Shown: positions 7,322-16,088 of the stretch, one piece after another
Layout: each line of letters opens with the position of its first letter
Numbering within the stretch: position 1 is the stretch's first letter
The notes under the pieces: generated by a model
Told to the model about the DNA's origin: nothing
Database searches by the model: none
What the model saw: the letters and a program-made list of their open reading frames with translations, nothing else
Made by a program: the position numbers and the translations under genes
NCBI GenBank assembly: GCA_900553815.1
Contig: USEY01000010.1
Location: 1 to 59,373 of the forward strand
Direction of reading: 5' to 3'
DNA from: an uncultured Bacteroides sp.
GTDB taxonomy: Bacteria > Bacteroidota > Bacteroidia > Bacteroidales > Bacteroidaceae
DNA: 59,373 nt

Positions 7322-10300
7322 TTACTCTTCGCTTTCTTCGCCTCGGCGGTAGGCCAAGGGGCTGACGTTGTAGACGTCCTTGAAACACTTGGCAAAGTAG
7401 CGTGAAGAACTGAATCCGATGCGTTCGGATATTTCGGTGACGTTCAGCTCAGGGTTGTTGCGTAGCATTAGTGCACCCTTCTTTAGGCGTATGGTCAGTA
7501 TAAAGTCGTTGGGCGTCTGGCCGGTGATGGCCTTCAGCTTGGCAAAGAGGTTGGTGCGTGCCATGCCCATTTCGCGTGCAAAGCTGTTGACGTTGAACTC
7601 GGTGTCGTCCAGGTGCTGCTCTATGATGTTCATGGCGCGGTCCAGAATGTCCTTATCTATAGGGTTGGTAGCCAACATCTGCACGGCTGCCTGTGGTTGC
7701 TTGCTGAATTTTTCCTGCAGCAGGATGCGCGAGTTGACCAGATTGTTGCAGCGCACGATGAGCAGGTTGGTGTTGAAGGGCTTGGTGATGTAATCGTCGG
7801 CACCGATGCGCAGTCCTTCGATGTTCTGTTCTACGGCGGTGCGGGCGGTCAGCAGCACTACGGGTATGTGGCAGGTGTTGTTGTCTGTCTTGATGCGTTT
7901 GCACAGCTCCGTTCCCGACATGTTGGGCATGACGACGTCGCTGACCACGATGTCGGGCATTTCCTGCTTCAGCAGTTCCCAGGCCTGTGCGCCGTCCGAG
8001 GCGGTCAGTATGGCATAGAAGGGTTTGAATATTTCGGCCAGCATCTCGCGTATGGAGTCGTTGTCTTCCACGATGAGCATCTTGGCGTCTACCCTGCGTT
8101 TCAGGGGGATGTCTTCTTCTATTTCAGCTTGTAGCAGGTTGGCAGCGTTGTCGGTCAAGCTCATGTCGGCAGGCTGTACGGGTTGTTCTTCGGGTTGTAC
8201 GGGCGTTATCTCGCTGGGGCTGAAGCGGCTGGCGTCAAGTGGCAGCGTGACAATGAAGTTGCTGCCTTTTCCCAGTTCGCTTTCCACTCTGATGCTGCCG
8301 TGATGCAGTTCCACAATACCTTTGGTCAAGGCCAGTCCGATGCCTGTTCCGCTCTTGGCGGCGTCTTTGGTGTCTTCCTGGTTGTCTACCTGGTAGAAGC
8401 GTTCGAATATCTTGTCGGCCTCCTTGGCTTCGATACCCGTTCCGCTGTCTTTCACTTCGATGATGGCGTTTCCGTTCTCTTTTCTGATACTTAGCGTAAT
8501 GCTGCCTTGAGCCGGCGTGTGCTTCAAGGCGTTTGACAGCAGGTTGTTTACTACTTTCTGCATCTGCTTCTGGTCGAACCAGGCTTCCAGCGTGTCGCTT
8601 TCCTTCACGAAGTTGAAGGCTATCTGTTGGCTGTTGGCATATTCCAGGAAGAGGAGGTAGTTCTCGTAGAGGAAGTTGACCAGGTTGTGCTGGCTGACTT
8701 TTATCTTCATGTGTCCCTGTTCCTGCTTGCGGAAGTCGAGCAGTTCGGTGATGAGTTCGCGCAGCTGGATGCTGTTCTTGTAGATGCTCAATACCTTATT
8801 ATATATGTGGGGAGTGAAGTGCTGGTATTGCATCAGGGTTTCCACATGCGACACGATGAGGGTGAGCGGCGTGCGGAACTCGTGGGAGATGTTGGTGAAG
8901 AAGCGCAGCTTGGTCTGGTTCAGGGCTTCCACATCTTGTATGTGCTTCTGTTCATATTTCAACGATTCCTGCAGTTTGATTCTGGCCATGTAGGTTCTTA
9001 TCAGATACCAGAAGAGTGTTCCGAGTACGATGGCGTAGAGCAAGTAGGCCCATACGGTCTTGTAGAACGGAGGCAGGATGTGTATGGTGAGTCGCGCGGG
9101 CTGGCAGATGTCGGTTGTCTTTCCTACGGGTTTGATGGTGAGGTGGTAGGTGCCGGCATTCAGGTTGGTGTAGGTCAGCAGGTGGTTGTTGCGCGTGTCG
9201 GTCCAGTCTTGCGAGAAGCCTTCCAGACGGTAGACAATATCGTCTTTGTTGGCGGCTACGTAGTTGGAGGTGGCAAATTCTATGCTGAACATGTTCTGGT
9301 CGGCATGGAGAGTTATTTCACGCGTATGGTCCAGCGACTGGCTCAGGATGCCGGTAGGGTCGTTGACCAGAACCTCTTTACCGTTGACGTAGAGGTGGGA
9401 GAGGATGATGTTGTAGGGCTTTGGCGTGAAGTTCATTTCCATTTCGTGGAATGAAATCATGCCTTGTGTGCCGCCCAGGAATATTTCTCCGTCGCGCGTC
9501 ACGCAGAGTGAGTTTTCATTGATGGCCGTAAAGGGAAATCCGTTCTCGGCATTGAAGTTGAGCGCACTTTTGTCCTGTTGGTTGAAGACGGTGAAGCCGG
9601 CGTTGGTACTGAGCAGTATCTTGCCGCTGACGGGCGATTGCTGTGCGTTATAGATGCAGTCGCTTGACAGTCCATTCCGGGCACGGTCAAAGTTTTCAAA
9701 GTTATTGGTTTGCGGCTGATAACGGTCGAGTCCGCTGCCCGAGGTGGAAAGCCACAGGTTGCCTTCGCTGTCTTGCATGATGTTGTTCACGTTGTTGTTG
9801 CTCAGGCTGTGCGGGTCCTTCGGGTTATGGCGGTAGTTGGTCAGTGTGTTGGTATCGAAGCGGTAGCAGAACAAGCCTTCGCCCGTGGCGGCTATCCACA
9901 GGCTGCCGTCTTTACTTATCAGTATGTCGGCCACCATCTTTATCTTTTTCCCGTCCTTGTTGTCTTTAAACATTTGCTGGCATTTGCCGGTAACCGGGTC
10001 GAAAAGGCAGACTCCGTTCTGTGTGGCCACAATCAGTTTGTCCTGGTAGGGGATAATGTCGCGAATGATGTCCGAGGGCAATGTCTCCGGGTTGCCTTCT
10101 GTCATGCGGTAGTGGGTGAAGCGTCCGGTACGTATATCGAGCCGGTTCAGTCCGCCCAAGTGTGTGCCAATCCAGATGACGTTTTTCTCACTGTCATAGT
10201 AAAGGGCCTTGACGTTGTTGTGCGATATGCTGTTCTGTCCGGCCTGAGGACGATACCATTTGAATTCATGGGTACGGCGGTTATAATAGTTCAGCCCTCC

Positions 10301-11371
10301 ACCTTCAGTGCCTATCCACAGGTTGCCGTCCTTGTCTTCTATCGTGCGGCCGATGACGGGATTGCTCAGCCCCAGCTTTTCGACGGGCGAGTATGTGTAG
10401 TGGGTATAGATTTCGTATTCGGGATTGAAATAGTTGACGCCACCGAAGTAGGTTCCCAGCCACAGTGTGCCCTGCTGGTCTTTCACGATGCACCAGATGG
10501 ACGAGTGGGTCAGTCCGGCATCGGGCGTATTGCTGGCCGTGTGGTTCTGGAAGAGTTTGGTACCCTTGTTATAGCGGTTCAGACCGTTGAACGTACCAAT
10601 CCAGATGTTGCCCAGGTTGTCCTCGCAGCAGGCTCTGACGAAGTTGGACGAGATGCTGTGCGGATTGCCCGGTTCGTTCCTGAAGTTGTCTATCTGTCCG
10701 TTCTTCTGCACATGAAACAGTCCGTGTTCCCAGCTGCCTATCCACAGTTCGCCTTCGCTGTCCTCGTAGATGCTGGTAATGTTTCCGGCCTGGATGGGAT
10801 GGTCCAGTTCTTTGGTTTTCAGATTCAGCCGGTAGACTCCCTGACTGGTGGTGCCTATCCATAGCTGGTCGTCGTGGCGCAGCAGGCAAAAGATTTCTAC
10901 ATTGCTGCCGGCTATCTGGTAGTAGAGGTTGAAGTTGTCCGTATCTTCGTTGTACAGGTAGATTTCGTTCTTCTTTCCTATATAAAGCCCGTCATGGTAG
11001 TAGATGCTGTTGATGTTATCTGAAAGTAGTGTCCTGAATTTTTGGCTGACCAAGTCGAACTCGGCGACCCCTTCCATGCAGAGAAGATAGATTTTCCCGT
11101 TCTGGTTTCCTACAATTCGTAGCACATGGTTGCAAAACAGGCTGTTGGGATTGTTCTTTTCCAGCTTGTAGGTGTTGATGTCTACACCGTTATATTGGTT
11201 CAGGCCTTCGCGTGTGCCTATCCACAATTGTCCGTTTTCGTCGGTATAGAGACTGTTGACCGAGAACTGCGACAAGCCGTCATCGGTGGTCAGGTGATGG
11301 AATGTAATATTTTGTCCCTGCAGGCTGAGGGAAAGCAAGCTTAAAAATAGTATAAGTAATCTCTGGCGCAT
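7322..11371 (-). CDS. Hybrid two-component system sensor/regulator (HTCS), PUL 1
   Basis: A 1349-residue inner-membrane protein joining sensor kinase and response regulator in one chain. Order: signal peptide (1-20), about 14 two-component-regulator propeller repeats (recurring LWIGT and GLNRY motifs) and a Y_Y_Y domain in the periplasm, one membrane segment (about 768-790), HisKA with phospho-acceptor His830 (NISHEFRTPL), HATPase (NNLLSNALKHTP, GTGIGLAL), a receiver domain with Asp1145 (VVSDVVMPNMSG), and a C-terminal AraC-type HTH pair (about 1245-1349). Such proteins bind a specific di- or oligosaccharide in the periplasm and activate their PUL. Context suggests an unsaturated glycosaminoglycan disaccharide, as for BT3334. 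It has its own -7 box at 11412-11419. Family call secure; ligand inferred. Confidence 0.97.
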   Translation of the reverse strand: MRQRLLILFLSLLSLSLQGQNITFHHLTTDDGLSQFSVNSLYTDENGQLWIGTREGLNQYNGVDINTYKLEKNNPNSLFCNHVLRIVGNQNGKIYLLCMEGVAEFDLVSQKFRTLLSDNINSIYYHDGLYIGKKNEIYLYNEDTDNFNLYYQIAGSNVEIFCLLRHDDQLWIGTTSQGVYRLNLKTKELDHPIQAGNITSIYEDSEGELWIGSWEHGLFHVQKNGQIDNFRNEPGNPHSISSNFVRACCEDNLGNIWIGTFNGLNRYNKGTKLFQNHTASNTPDAGLTHSSIWCIVKDQQGTLWLGTYFGGVNYFNPEYEIYTHYTYSPVEKLGLSNPVIGRTIEDKDGNLWIGTEGGGLNYYNRRTHEFKWYRPQAGQNSISHNNVKALYYDSEKNVIWIGTHLGGLNRLDIRTGRFTHYRMTEGNPETLPSDIIRDIIPYQDKLIVATQNGVCLFDPVTGKCQQMFKDNKDGKKIKMVADILISKDGSLWIAATGEGLFCYRFDTNTLTNYRHNPKDPHSLSNNNVNNIMQDSEGNLWLSTSGSGLDRYQPQTNNFENFDRARNGLSSDCIYNAQQSPVSGKILLSTNAGFTVFNQQDKSALNFNAENGFPFTAINENSLCVTRDGEIFLGGTQGMISFHEMEMNFTPKPYNIILSHLYVNGKEVLVNDPTGILSQSLDHTREITLHADQNMFSIEFATSNYVAANKDDIVYRLEGFSQDWTDTRNNHLLTYTNLNAGTYHLTIKPVGKTTDICQPARLTIHILPPFYKTVWAYLLYAIVLGTLFWYLIRTYMARIKLQESLKYEQKHIQDVEALNQTKLRFFTNISHEFRTPLTLIVSHVETLMQYQHFTPHIYNKVLSIYKNSIQLRELITELLDFRKQEQGHMKIKVSQHNLVNFLYENYLLFLEYANSQQIAFNFVKESDTLEAWFDQKQMQKVVNNLLSNALKHTPAQGSITLSIRKENGNAIIEVKDSGTGIEAKEADKIFERFYQVDNQEDTKDAAKSGTGIGLALTKGIVELHHGSIRVESELGKGSNFIVTLPLDASRFSPSEITPVQPEEQPVQPADMSLTDNAANLLQAEIEEDIPLKRRVDAKMLIVEDNDSIREMLAEIFKPFYAILTASDGAQAWELLKQEMPDIVVSDVVMPNMSGTELCKRIKTDNNTCHIPVVLLTARTAVEQNIEGLRIGADDYITKPFNTNLLIVRCNNLVNSRILLQEKFSKQPQAAVQMLATNPIDKDILDRAMNIIEQHLDDTEFNVNSFAREMGMARTNLFAKLKAITGQTPNDFILTIRLKKGALMLRNNPELNVTEISERIGFSSSRYFAKCFKDVYNVSPLAYRRGEESEE

Positions 11372-11411
11372 AATACAGTCTTTCTTTTTCTTTAGTTTTA
11401 AGGCTCGACGG

Positions 11412-11419
11412 CAAATATA
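11412..11419 (-). promoter_or_regulatory. -7 promoter element for the HTCS gene
   Basis: The minus strand reads TATATTTG, 41 bp upstream of the ATG. Separate from the susC and sulfatase promoters and without GTAC half-sites, consistent with constitutive expression of the sensor. Confidence 0.5.
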
Positions 11420-11538
11420 TAAATTTTTTTGTCAGTTACATCTTTTCCCGAGAGCCCTTTTTTCAAGAAATGTGGTTAAATGTATGTTTTTTGCTGACAG
11501 GCGGACGAATTCTGTTCTCCTTTTAGAGGGAAAGACTG

Positions 11539-11546
11539 TATATTTG
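11539..11546 (+). promoter_or_regulatory. -7 promoter element for the NahK-like kinase
   Basis: TATATTTG, 28 bp upstream of the ATG at 11575. It is divergent from the HTCS promoter. No clear -33 element at 19-21 bp. Confidence 0.5.
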
Positions 11547-11574
11547 CAGCTGTTACATTAATATCCAATCCATC

Positions 11575-12660
11575 ATGAATGACCTTTTATCTACTATTGT
11601 ATCCCATTTTGATTTGCAGGGTACAGTGAGCGACATCGTTCCTCTGGGCTCAGGCCTGATCAACGACACTTATAAAGTGAACACAGCTGAAGCTGAAGCG
11701 CCCGACTACGTGCTGCAGCGCATCAACCACACCATCTTCCAGAATGTGGAGATGTTGCAGGCCAATATTGAGGCCGTTTGCCGCCACATCAGAGAGAAAC
11801 TGGAGGAGAAAGGCGAAAAGGACATTGACCGCAAGGTATTGCACTTCCTGCCCTCCAGCACCGGAAAAACATATTGGAAGGAAGGCGACAACTACTGGCG
11901 CATCATGGTCTTCATTCCACGGGCCAAAACCTACGAAACCGTGAATCCAGAATATTCCTATTATGCCGGAGTAGCCTTCGGAAACTTCCAGGCCATGCTG
12001 GCTGATATTCTCGACCAGCTGGGCGAAACCATCCCCGACTTCCACAACATGGAGTTCCGTCTGAAGCAACTGCGCGATGCCGTGGCTGCTGACGCCGCAG
12101 GCCGCGTGAAGGACGTGAAATACTATCTGGACGAAATAGAACGCCGTGCCGACGAAATGTGCAAGGCCGAACGTCTGCACCGCGAGGGCAAACTGCCCAA
12201 GCGCATCTGCCACTGCGACACGAAGGTGAACAACATGATGTTTGACGAGGACGGAAGTGTGCTCTGCGTCATCGACCTCGATACAGTAATGCCCAACTTC
12301 GTCTTCTCCGACTACGGCGACTTCCTGCGTTCGGCTGCCAATACCGGTGCCGAAGATGACAGCAACCTGGACAACGTGAACTTCAACATGGACATTTTCC
12401 GCGCCTTCACCAAGGGTTATCTGGAGTCGGCCAAGAGCTTCCTGTTGCCTATTGAGATAGAAAACCTGCCCTATGCTGCCGCCCTCTTCCCCTACATGCA
12501 GTGCGTCCGCTTCCTGGCCGACTATATCAACGGCGACACCTACTACAAGATAAAATACCCCGAACACAACCTGGTACGTACCAAGGCACAGTTCAAGTTG
12601 TTGCAGAGCGTAGAAGAACATACGCCCGAAATGAAAGCTTTCATTGCTTCATGCTGTTGA
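11575..12660 (+). CDS. NahK/MdsC-like aminoglycoside-phosphotransferase-family sugar kinase
   Basis: A 361-residue soluble kinase of the APH/choline-kinase fold. The N-terminal nucleotide-binding lobe starts with PLGSGLINDTYKV. The catalytic loop H213-C-D215-T-K-V-N-N220 and the metal-binding IDLD (D234, D236) are intact. Bacteroides members are often annotated as mucin desulfatase MdsC, but the fold is that of N-acetylhexosamine 1-kinase (NahK), which phosphorylates GlcNAc or GalNAc at C1. Placed next to the HTCS, it would fit trapping of GalNAc released from chondroitin disaccharides; that link is inference. The CBM9-like gene follows 52 bp downstream on the same strand. It could act on another sugar or amino sugar. 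Confidence 0.85.
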   Translation: MNDLLSTIVSHFDLQGTVSDIVPLGSGLINDTYKVNTAEAEAPDYVLQRINHTIFQNVEMLQANIEAVCRHIREKLEEKGEKDIDRKVLHFLPSSTGKTYWKEGDNYWRIMVFIPRAKTYETVNPEYSYYAGVAFGNFQAMLADILDQLGETIPDFHNMEFRLKQLRDAVAADAAGRVKDVKYYLDEIERRADEMCKAERLHREGKLPKRICHCDTKVNNMMFDEDGSVLCVIDLDTVMPNFVFSDYGDFLRSAANTGAEDDSNLDNVNFNMDIFRAFTKGYLESAKSFLLPIEIENLPYAAALFPYMQCVRFLADYINGDTYYKIKYPEHNLVRTKAQFKLLQSVEEHTPEMKAFIASCC

Positions 12661-12712
12661 CCGGGAACTGTTTAGAGTACAGATGTCAAATAACACCAAA
12701 CAACTGATAAAT

Positions 12713-13369
12713 ATGAAAGAACTGACTATAAAGAAACTGAATATGCCGGCACCTGCCACAGCTCAGGAGGTGCCCGCATTGCTCGATAAGGAACAAGTGG
12801 AATTTCAGGCATTGGATACCGTAAACTGGAAAGAAAGTTTCCCATATTGTCCGCAAGTGAAGTTCCGCATGGCTTCTACCCAGCAGGGACTTTTGCTGAA
12901 CTACAGGGTGACAGAAGCTTCGGTGCGCGCCGTGGCTGGGCATGACAACGGTTCCGTGTGGGAAGATGCCTGCGTGGAATTCTTCTCCATCCCGGCCAAC
13001 GATGGCGTCTACTATAACATGGAGTGCAACTGTGCAGGCACTCTGCTGGTAGGAGCCGGTGCTGCGCGTGCCAACCGTCAGCGTGCTCCGCAAGAAGTGC
13101 TCGACAAGGTGCTGCGCTGGTCGTCGTTGGGCCGCGAAAGCTTTGAGGAGCGCATAGGTGAGTGCTCATGGGAGGTGGCATTAGTCATTCCCTGGTCTAC
13201 TTTCTTCCTGCATCAGATACAGTCGTTGCAGGGACAGACGATACGAGCCAACTTCTACAAGTGCGGTGATAAGCTGCAGACACCCCATTTCCTGTCGTGG
13301 AATCCGATAGACTTGCCGAAGCCTGATTTCCACTGTCCGGCATTCTTCGGTACCCTCCATCTTGAATGA
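12713..13369 (+). CDS. CBM9-like carbohydrate-binding family protein
   Basis: A 218-residue protein resembling the family 9 carbohydrate-binding-like (DOMON/CBM9_1) domain proteins common in Bacteroides. Support: the central VWEDACVEFFSIP strand and a C-terminal FYKCGDKLQTPHFLSWNPI block, typical of the family. No signal peptide or lipobox is visible. Start: an in-frame ATG at 12644 lies inside the upstream kinase gene and another at 12683 is possible; 12713 (MKELTIKKL) is preferred because homologous-looking sequence begins there. It probably shares a transcript with the kinase, and a strong terminator follows at 13416-13455. Function unknown; it may bind or process a monosaccharide derivative. 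Confidence 0.75.
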   Translation: MKELTIKKLNMPAPATAQEVPALLDKEQVEFQALDTVNWKESFPYCPQVKFRMASTQQGLLLNYRVTEASVRAVAGHDNGSVWEDACVEFFSIPANDGVYYNMECNCAGTLLVGAGAARANRQRAPQEVLDKVLRWSSLGRESFEERIGECSWEVALVIPWSTFFLHQIQSLQGQTIRANFYKCGDKLQTPHFLSWNPIDLPKPDFHCPAFFGTLHLE

Positions 13370-13415
13370 TTCGGTGGGAGCGTAGTTCTCCCGGTGTAGA
13401 AATAAGCATGAATGA

Positions 13416-13455
13416 AGCCCTTGCAGACTGAAATTGCTGTCTGCAAGGGCTTTTT
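13416..13455 (+). terminator. Rho-independent terminator of the kinase/CBM9-like unit
   Basis: Arms AGCCCTTGCAGAC (13416-13428) and GTCTGCAAGGGCT (13439-13451) form a perfect 13-bp stem with a 10-nt loop, followed by TTTTT. Confidence 0.9.
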
Positions 13456-13545
13456 GTCTGTATTGCTTTCCTGCTGTTTCCCTTTAGTTGAAGATGGCCG
13501 GCAGGATATTTCTGGGGTGGGCTGACAGTACTTTCCCCTCTTTTT

Positions 13546-13655
13546 GTTGGCTGTAGATACTCTCTTTGATAGCTGTTAACTCCCCGCGTGATAGCAGTGG
13601 ACTCCTAACGCGATAGCAGTGGACTGCTAACATGATAGCAGTCCACCGCCAATAA
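13546..13655. repeat. Array B: five units at 22-bp period
   Basis: Units start at 13546, 13568, 13590, 13612 and 13634. Four begin GATAGC(A/T)GT; the shared core is TAGCAGT-NN-ACT, and the fourth unit holds the perfect palindrome TAGCAGTGGACTGCTA apart from its central GG. Same sequence family as arrays C and E. It lies between convergent genes. Confidence 0.9.
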
Positions 13656-13717
13656 ACATGCCCTACAGGGCTGTCAGAGCAGGGGGTGGATGGTTGGAAC
13701 AGGTTGTGGCGGATAAA

Positions 13718-13754
13718 AAAAGGAAGGCAGGCGTTTCTGTCCTGTCTTCCTTTT
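13718..13754 (-). terminator. Terminator of the RND/LpxA-like operon
   Basis: AAAAGGAAGGCAGG (13718-13731) pairs with CCTGTCTTCCTTTT (13741-13754) with one mismatch. On the minus strand the stem runs into a T-tract (CCTTTTTTT). Confidence 0.8.
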
Positions 13755-13774
13755 CTTAAGGGGCGGCTACCGTC

Positions 13775-14542
13775 TTATTTCACGATGCCCGGAGAATTTC
13801 TGATGAAGTTGATGATGTTATGTATTTCATCGCTCATGGGCACCTGGTCTTCAATCTTCTGAAGGGCATCCTGTATGCTGAAGTTGCCTTGGTATACCAG
13901 TCGGTAAGCATTCATGATGTGTCGCAGGATGCGTTCGGTCACCATGTTCTTGTGTTGCAGCACCATGGCGTTCACTCCGTGGTATTCGGCGGGATTGCCA
14001 GCCATAATGATGTATGGGGGCACGTCTTTGGCAATGCGGCATCCGCTCTGTACCAGCGACCAGATGCCGATGTGGCAATTCTGTTGCAACAGAACGTTGC
14101 TGCTCAGTATGACGCAGCTGTCAATGCGGCATTCGCCTGCTACGGTGGTCTTGATGCCCAGCACGCAGTGGTCGGCTATCTGTACGTCGTGGCACAGGTG
14201 TACGCCGTCCATCAGATAGTTTTCATTACCGATACGTGTGCATTGGCCTTCGTGTGTTCCGCGGCTGATGACTACGTTCTCGCGTATGTCGTTTCGGTCG
14301 CCAATGATGAGTTGTGTTTTTTCACCCGTGTAGTGGAAGTCCTGCGGCTCTGTGCCCAGCACGGCTCCGTGGTGCACCTTGTTTCCTTTTCCCATACGGG
14401 TGCCGCTCAATATCCTTGCGCCAGACATGATGATGCTGTCGTCGCCAATCTCTACATCGCCTTCAATATAGGCAAAAGGCTGTATGGTTACGTTCTTGCC
14501 GATTTTGGCTGTAGGGTCTACATAAGCTAATGGACTAATCAT
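13775..14542 (-). CDS. lpxA: LpxA-like UDP-GlcNAc acyltransferase paralog
   Basis: A 255-residue left-handed beta-helix acyltransferase. LpxA transfers an R-3-hydroxyacyl chain from ACP to UDP-GlcNAc, the first step of lipid A synthesis. Hexapeptide repeats fill residues 1-190, and the C-terminal helical part starts near 190. The catalytic-loop histidines H115 and H118 (GVHLCHD) match E. coli His122 and His125. Two other conserved E. coli residues, His144 and His160, align with Glu137 and Gln153. Bacteroides usually carries its main LpxA fused to LpxC elsewhere, so this may be a paralog with altered substrate or acyl-chain choice. It is the last gene of a unit with an RND efflux pump, 145 bp after the outer-membrane channel. 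Confidence 0.85.
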   Translation of the reverse strand: MISPLAYVDPTAKIGKNVTIQPFAYIEGDVEIGDDSIIMSGARILSGTRMGKGNKVHHGAVLGTEPQDFHYTGEKTQLIIGDRNDIRENVVISRGTHEGQCTRIGNENYLMDGVHLCHDVQIADHCVLGIKTTVAGECRIDSCVILSSNVLLQQNCHIGIWSLVQSGCRIAKDVPPYIIMAGNPAEYHGVNAMVLQHKNMVTERILRHIMNAYRLVYQGNFSIQDALQKIEDQVPMSDEIHNIINFIRNSPGIVK

Positions 14543-14572
14543 AATATTAAGATTTTAAAGTGAAACGTATTA

Positions 14573-14679
14573 AAATGACGAATGAAGAACAAGGAATGAG
14601 AAAGTTTCAATGTTAGCCTTAAGCTTTTCTTGTCAGCCTTCTGCGTTTAGTTCTTCATTCTTCGTTCTTCATTCGCCAT
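14573..14679. repeat. Inverted repeat of GAATGAAGAAC type between lpxA-like and OMF genes
   Basis: Arms of about 30 bp (14573-14603 and 14650-14679) pair with few mismatches; both carry CGAATGAAGAAC or its complement. A related inverted repeat lies at 16089-16189 on the other side of the OMF gene. Confidence 0.7.
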
Positions 14680-14687
14680 TTATTAAT

Positions 14688-16076
14688 TTATTCTCTTCCT
14701 CCACCCAGTGCTTGATACAGGCTAATGATGGCCTGCATGCGGCTGAAGGTGTCGCTCACTTCTGAAAGTTGTGCGCTGAGGTACGATTGTTCGGCCGAGA
14801 GCACTTCCAGATAAGTTGACGTGCCTAAGTTAAACAATTCTTTTGTATAATCGGCAGCATTCTTCGAAGAATTTACCTGCATGTTGCGTGCGGCCACTTT
14901 GTCGGAGCATGCCTGATATTGTTCAAGGGCGTTGCTCACCTCGTTTCCGGCATTGAGCAGGGCGGTCTGGAACTGTATCTTGGCCTCTTCCTGCTGTGCC
15001 TTGGCTATACGCAGTTTGGCAATGTTGGCTCCATTCTGGAACAGAGGTTGTGTGAGCGATGCCACGGCGCTTGCCAGCAGTTTACCGGGGTTGACGATGG
15101 CTGCACCGGCACTGTTGGTCCATCCGGCCGAGCCAGTCAGCGTGATGCGCGGGTAGAAGTTGGCGCGTGCCGTATTGGTGTTATAGTAGGCGGCAGCCAG
15201 TGCCTGTTCGGCTGCTTTTACATCCGGACGGTTGGAAAGCAGTTGTAGCGGAATACCGGCCGAAAATTCGGTTGGCATTTGTTGCTCTTCGAGTACACCG
15301 CGTTCAATGGCGTGTGCCGGTTCGCCCAGCAGCAGGCAGAGCGAGTTCTCCACTTCGCGTATGTTGGCGCGGATGTCGGGCAGTGAGGCCTGTACCTGTG
15401 CATAGGCAGCACGGCTTTGTTCTACGGCAGCCTCGGTGGTGCTGTAGATGCCGGCCTCTTTCATGGCCTCCATGGTCTCGGTGTTCTTTTTCAGGATTTC
15501 GGCCGTTCCTTCGGTAATCTGGAGTTGGCGGTCGAGCATCAGCAGCGTATAATATAGGTTGGCTGTATTGGCAATAAGCTGCACGCGTGTGTTCTGCTCA
15601 TAAGCCTTGGTCTGTTCCAGCGTGGCTTCGGCCTGGCGCTTCGGGTTCAACAGCTGTCCGAAGAGGTCAACCTGCCAGCTTGCCGTTACAGGCAGTGAGT
15701 AGGTTTGTGTGGCTTTTCCTTTGTCCCAGCTGCTCACGGTTCCCTGAGGCGAGAGGGTGAGGGCGGGGATGAAGGCCAACTTGGCTGCAATGAGCGGAGC
15801 CTTAGCTTCCTGCACCTTGAGGGCTGCGGTGCGTATGTCGGGGCTGCTAGTCAGTGCCTGTTCGATGTATCCCTGCAATTGTGGATCGGTAAATACTTCC
15901 CGCCAGGGCAGGTTGCCGAAGTTTGTCGTATCCGACGGCAGTATTCCGTCTACGGCAGCCGTGTCGCGATACAGCCCTTCGGTCGTGATGTCTTCTGGAC
16001 GGTCGTATGTTTTGTAGATGTGGCAGCTGCTCAGCAAGGCCGAGGCGCACATCAGGGTTATGATTTTTCCTTTCAT
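14688..16076 (-). CDS. RND efflux outer-membrane channel lipoprotein (OprM/NodT family)
   Basis: A 462-residue outer-membrane factor of the TolC/OprM class, the exit duct of a tripartite RND pump. The lipobox LLSSC places the acylated Cys about residue 17. Two homologous OEP repeats follow, with the typical PDIRTAALKVQEAK and SNRPDVKAAEQALAAA stretches at the start of each helical hairpin. Start: an in-frame ATG at 16115 adds 13 residues unlike a signal peptide; 16076 (MKGKIITLMC) gives a proper lipoprotein signal. It follows the pump gene by 106 bp and precedes the LpxA paralog. Confidence 0.93.
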   Translation of the reverse strand: MKGKIITLMCASALLSSCHIYKTYDRPEDITTEGLYRDTAAVDGILPSDTTNFGNLPWREVFTDPQLQGYIEQALTSSPDIRTAALKVQEAKAPLIAAKLAFIPALTLSPQGTVSSWDKGKATQTYSLPVTASWQVDLFGQLLNPKRQAEATLEQTKAYEQNTRVQLIANTANLYYTLLMLDRQLQITEGTAEILKKNTETMEAMKEAGIYSTTEAAVEQSRAAYAQVQASLPDIRANIREVENSLCLLLGEPAHAIERGVLEEQQMPTEFSAGIPLQLLSNRPDVKAAEQALAAAYYNTNTARANFYPRITLTGSAGWTNSAGAAIVNPGKLLASAVASLTQPLFQNGANIAKLRIAKAQQEEAKIQFQTALLNAGNEVSNALEQYQACSDKVAARNMQVNSSKNAADYTKELFNLGTSTYLEVLSAEQSYLSAQLSEVSDTFSRMQAIISLYQALGGGRE

Positions 16077-16088
16077 ACTTTTTGGTTT

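Larger units (their letters stand above)
13370..13774. other. Convergent intergenic region with terminators and array B
   Basis: This 405-bp gap between two convergent genes has a strong hairpin terminator at each end and a five-unit 22-bp array in the middle. No coding potential is seen. Confidence 0.8.

Noticed and set aside
9710..10864. 384-codon open frame antisense to the HTCS propeller region
   Set aside because: Its periodicity simply mirrors the repeated propeller motifs of the sense gene.
11650..12621. 323-codon open frame antisense to the NahK-like kinase
   Set aside because: The kinase has intact catalytic motifs; the shadow frame has none.
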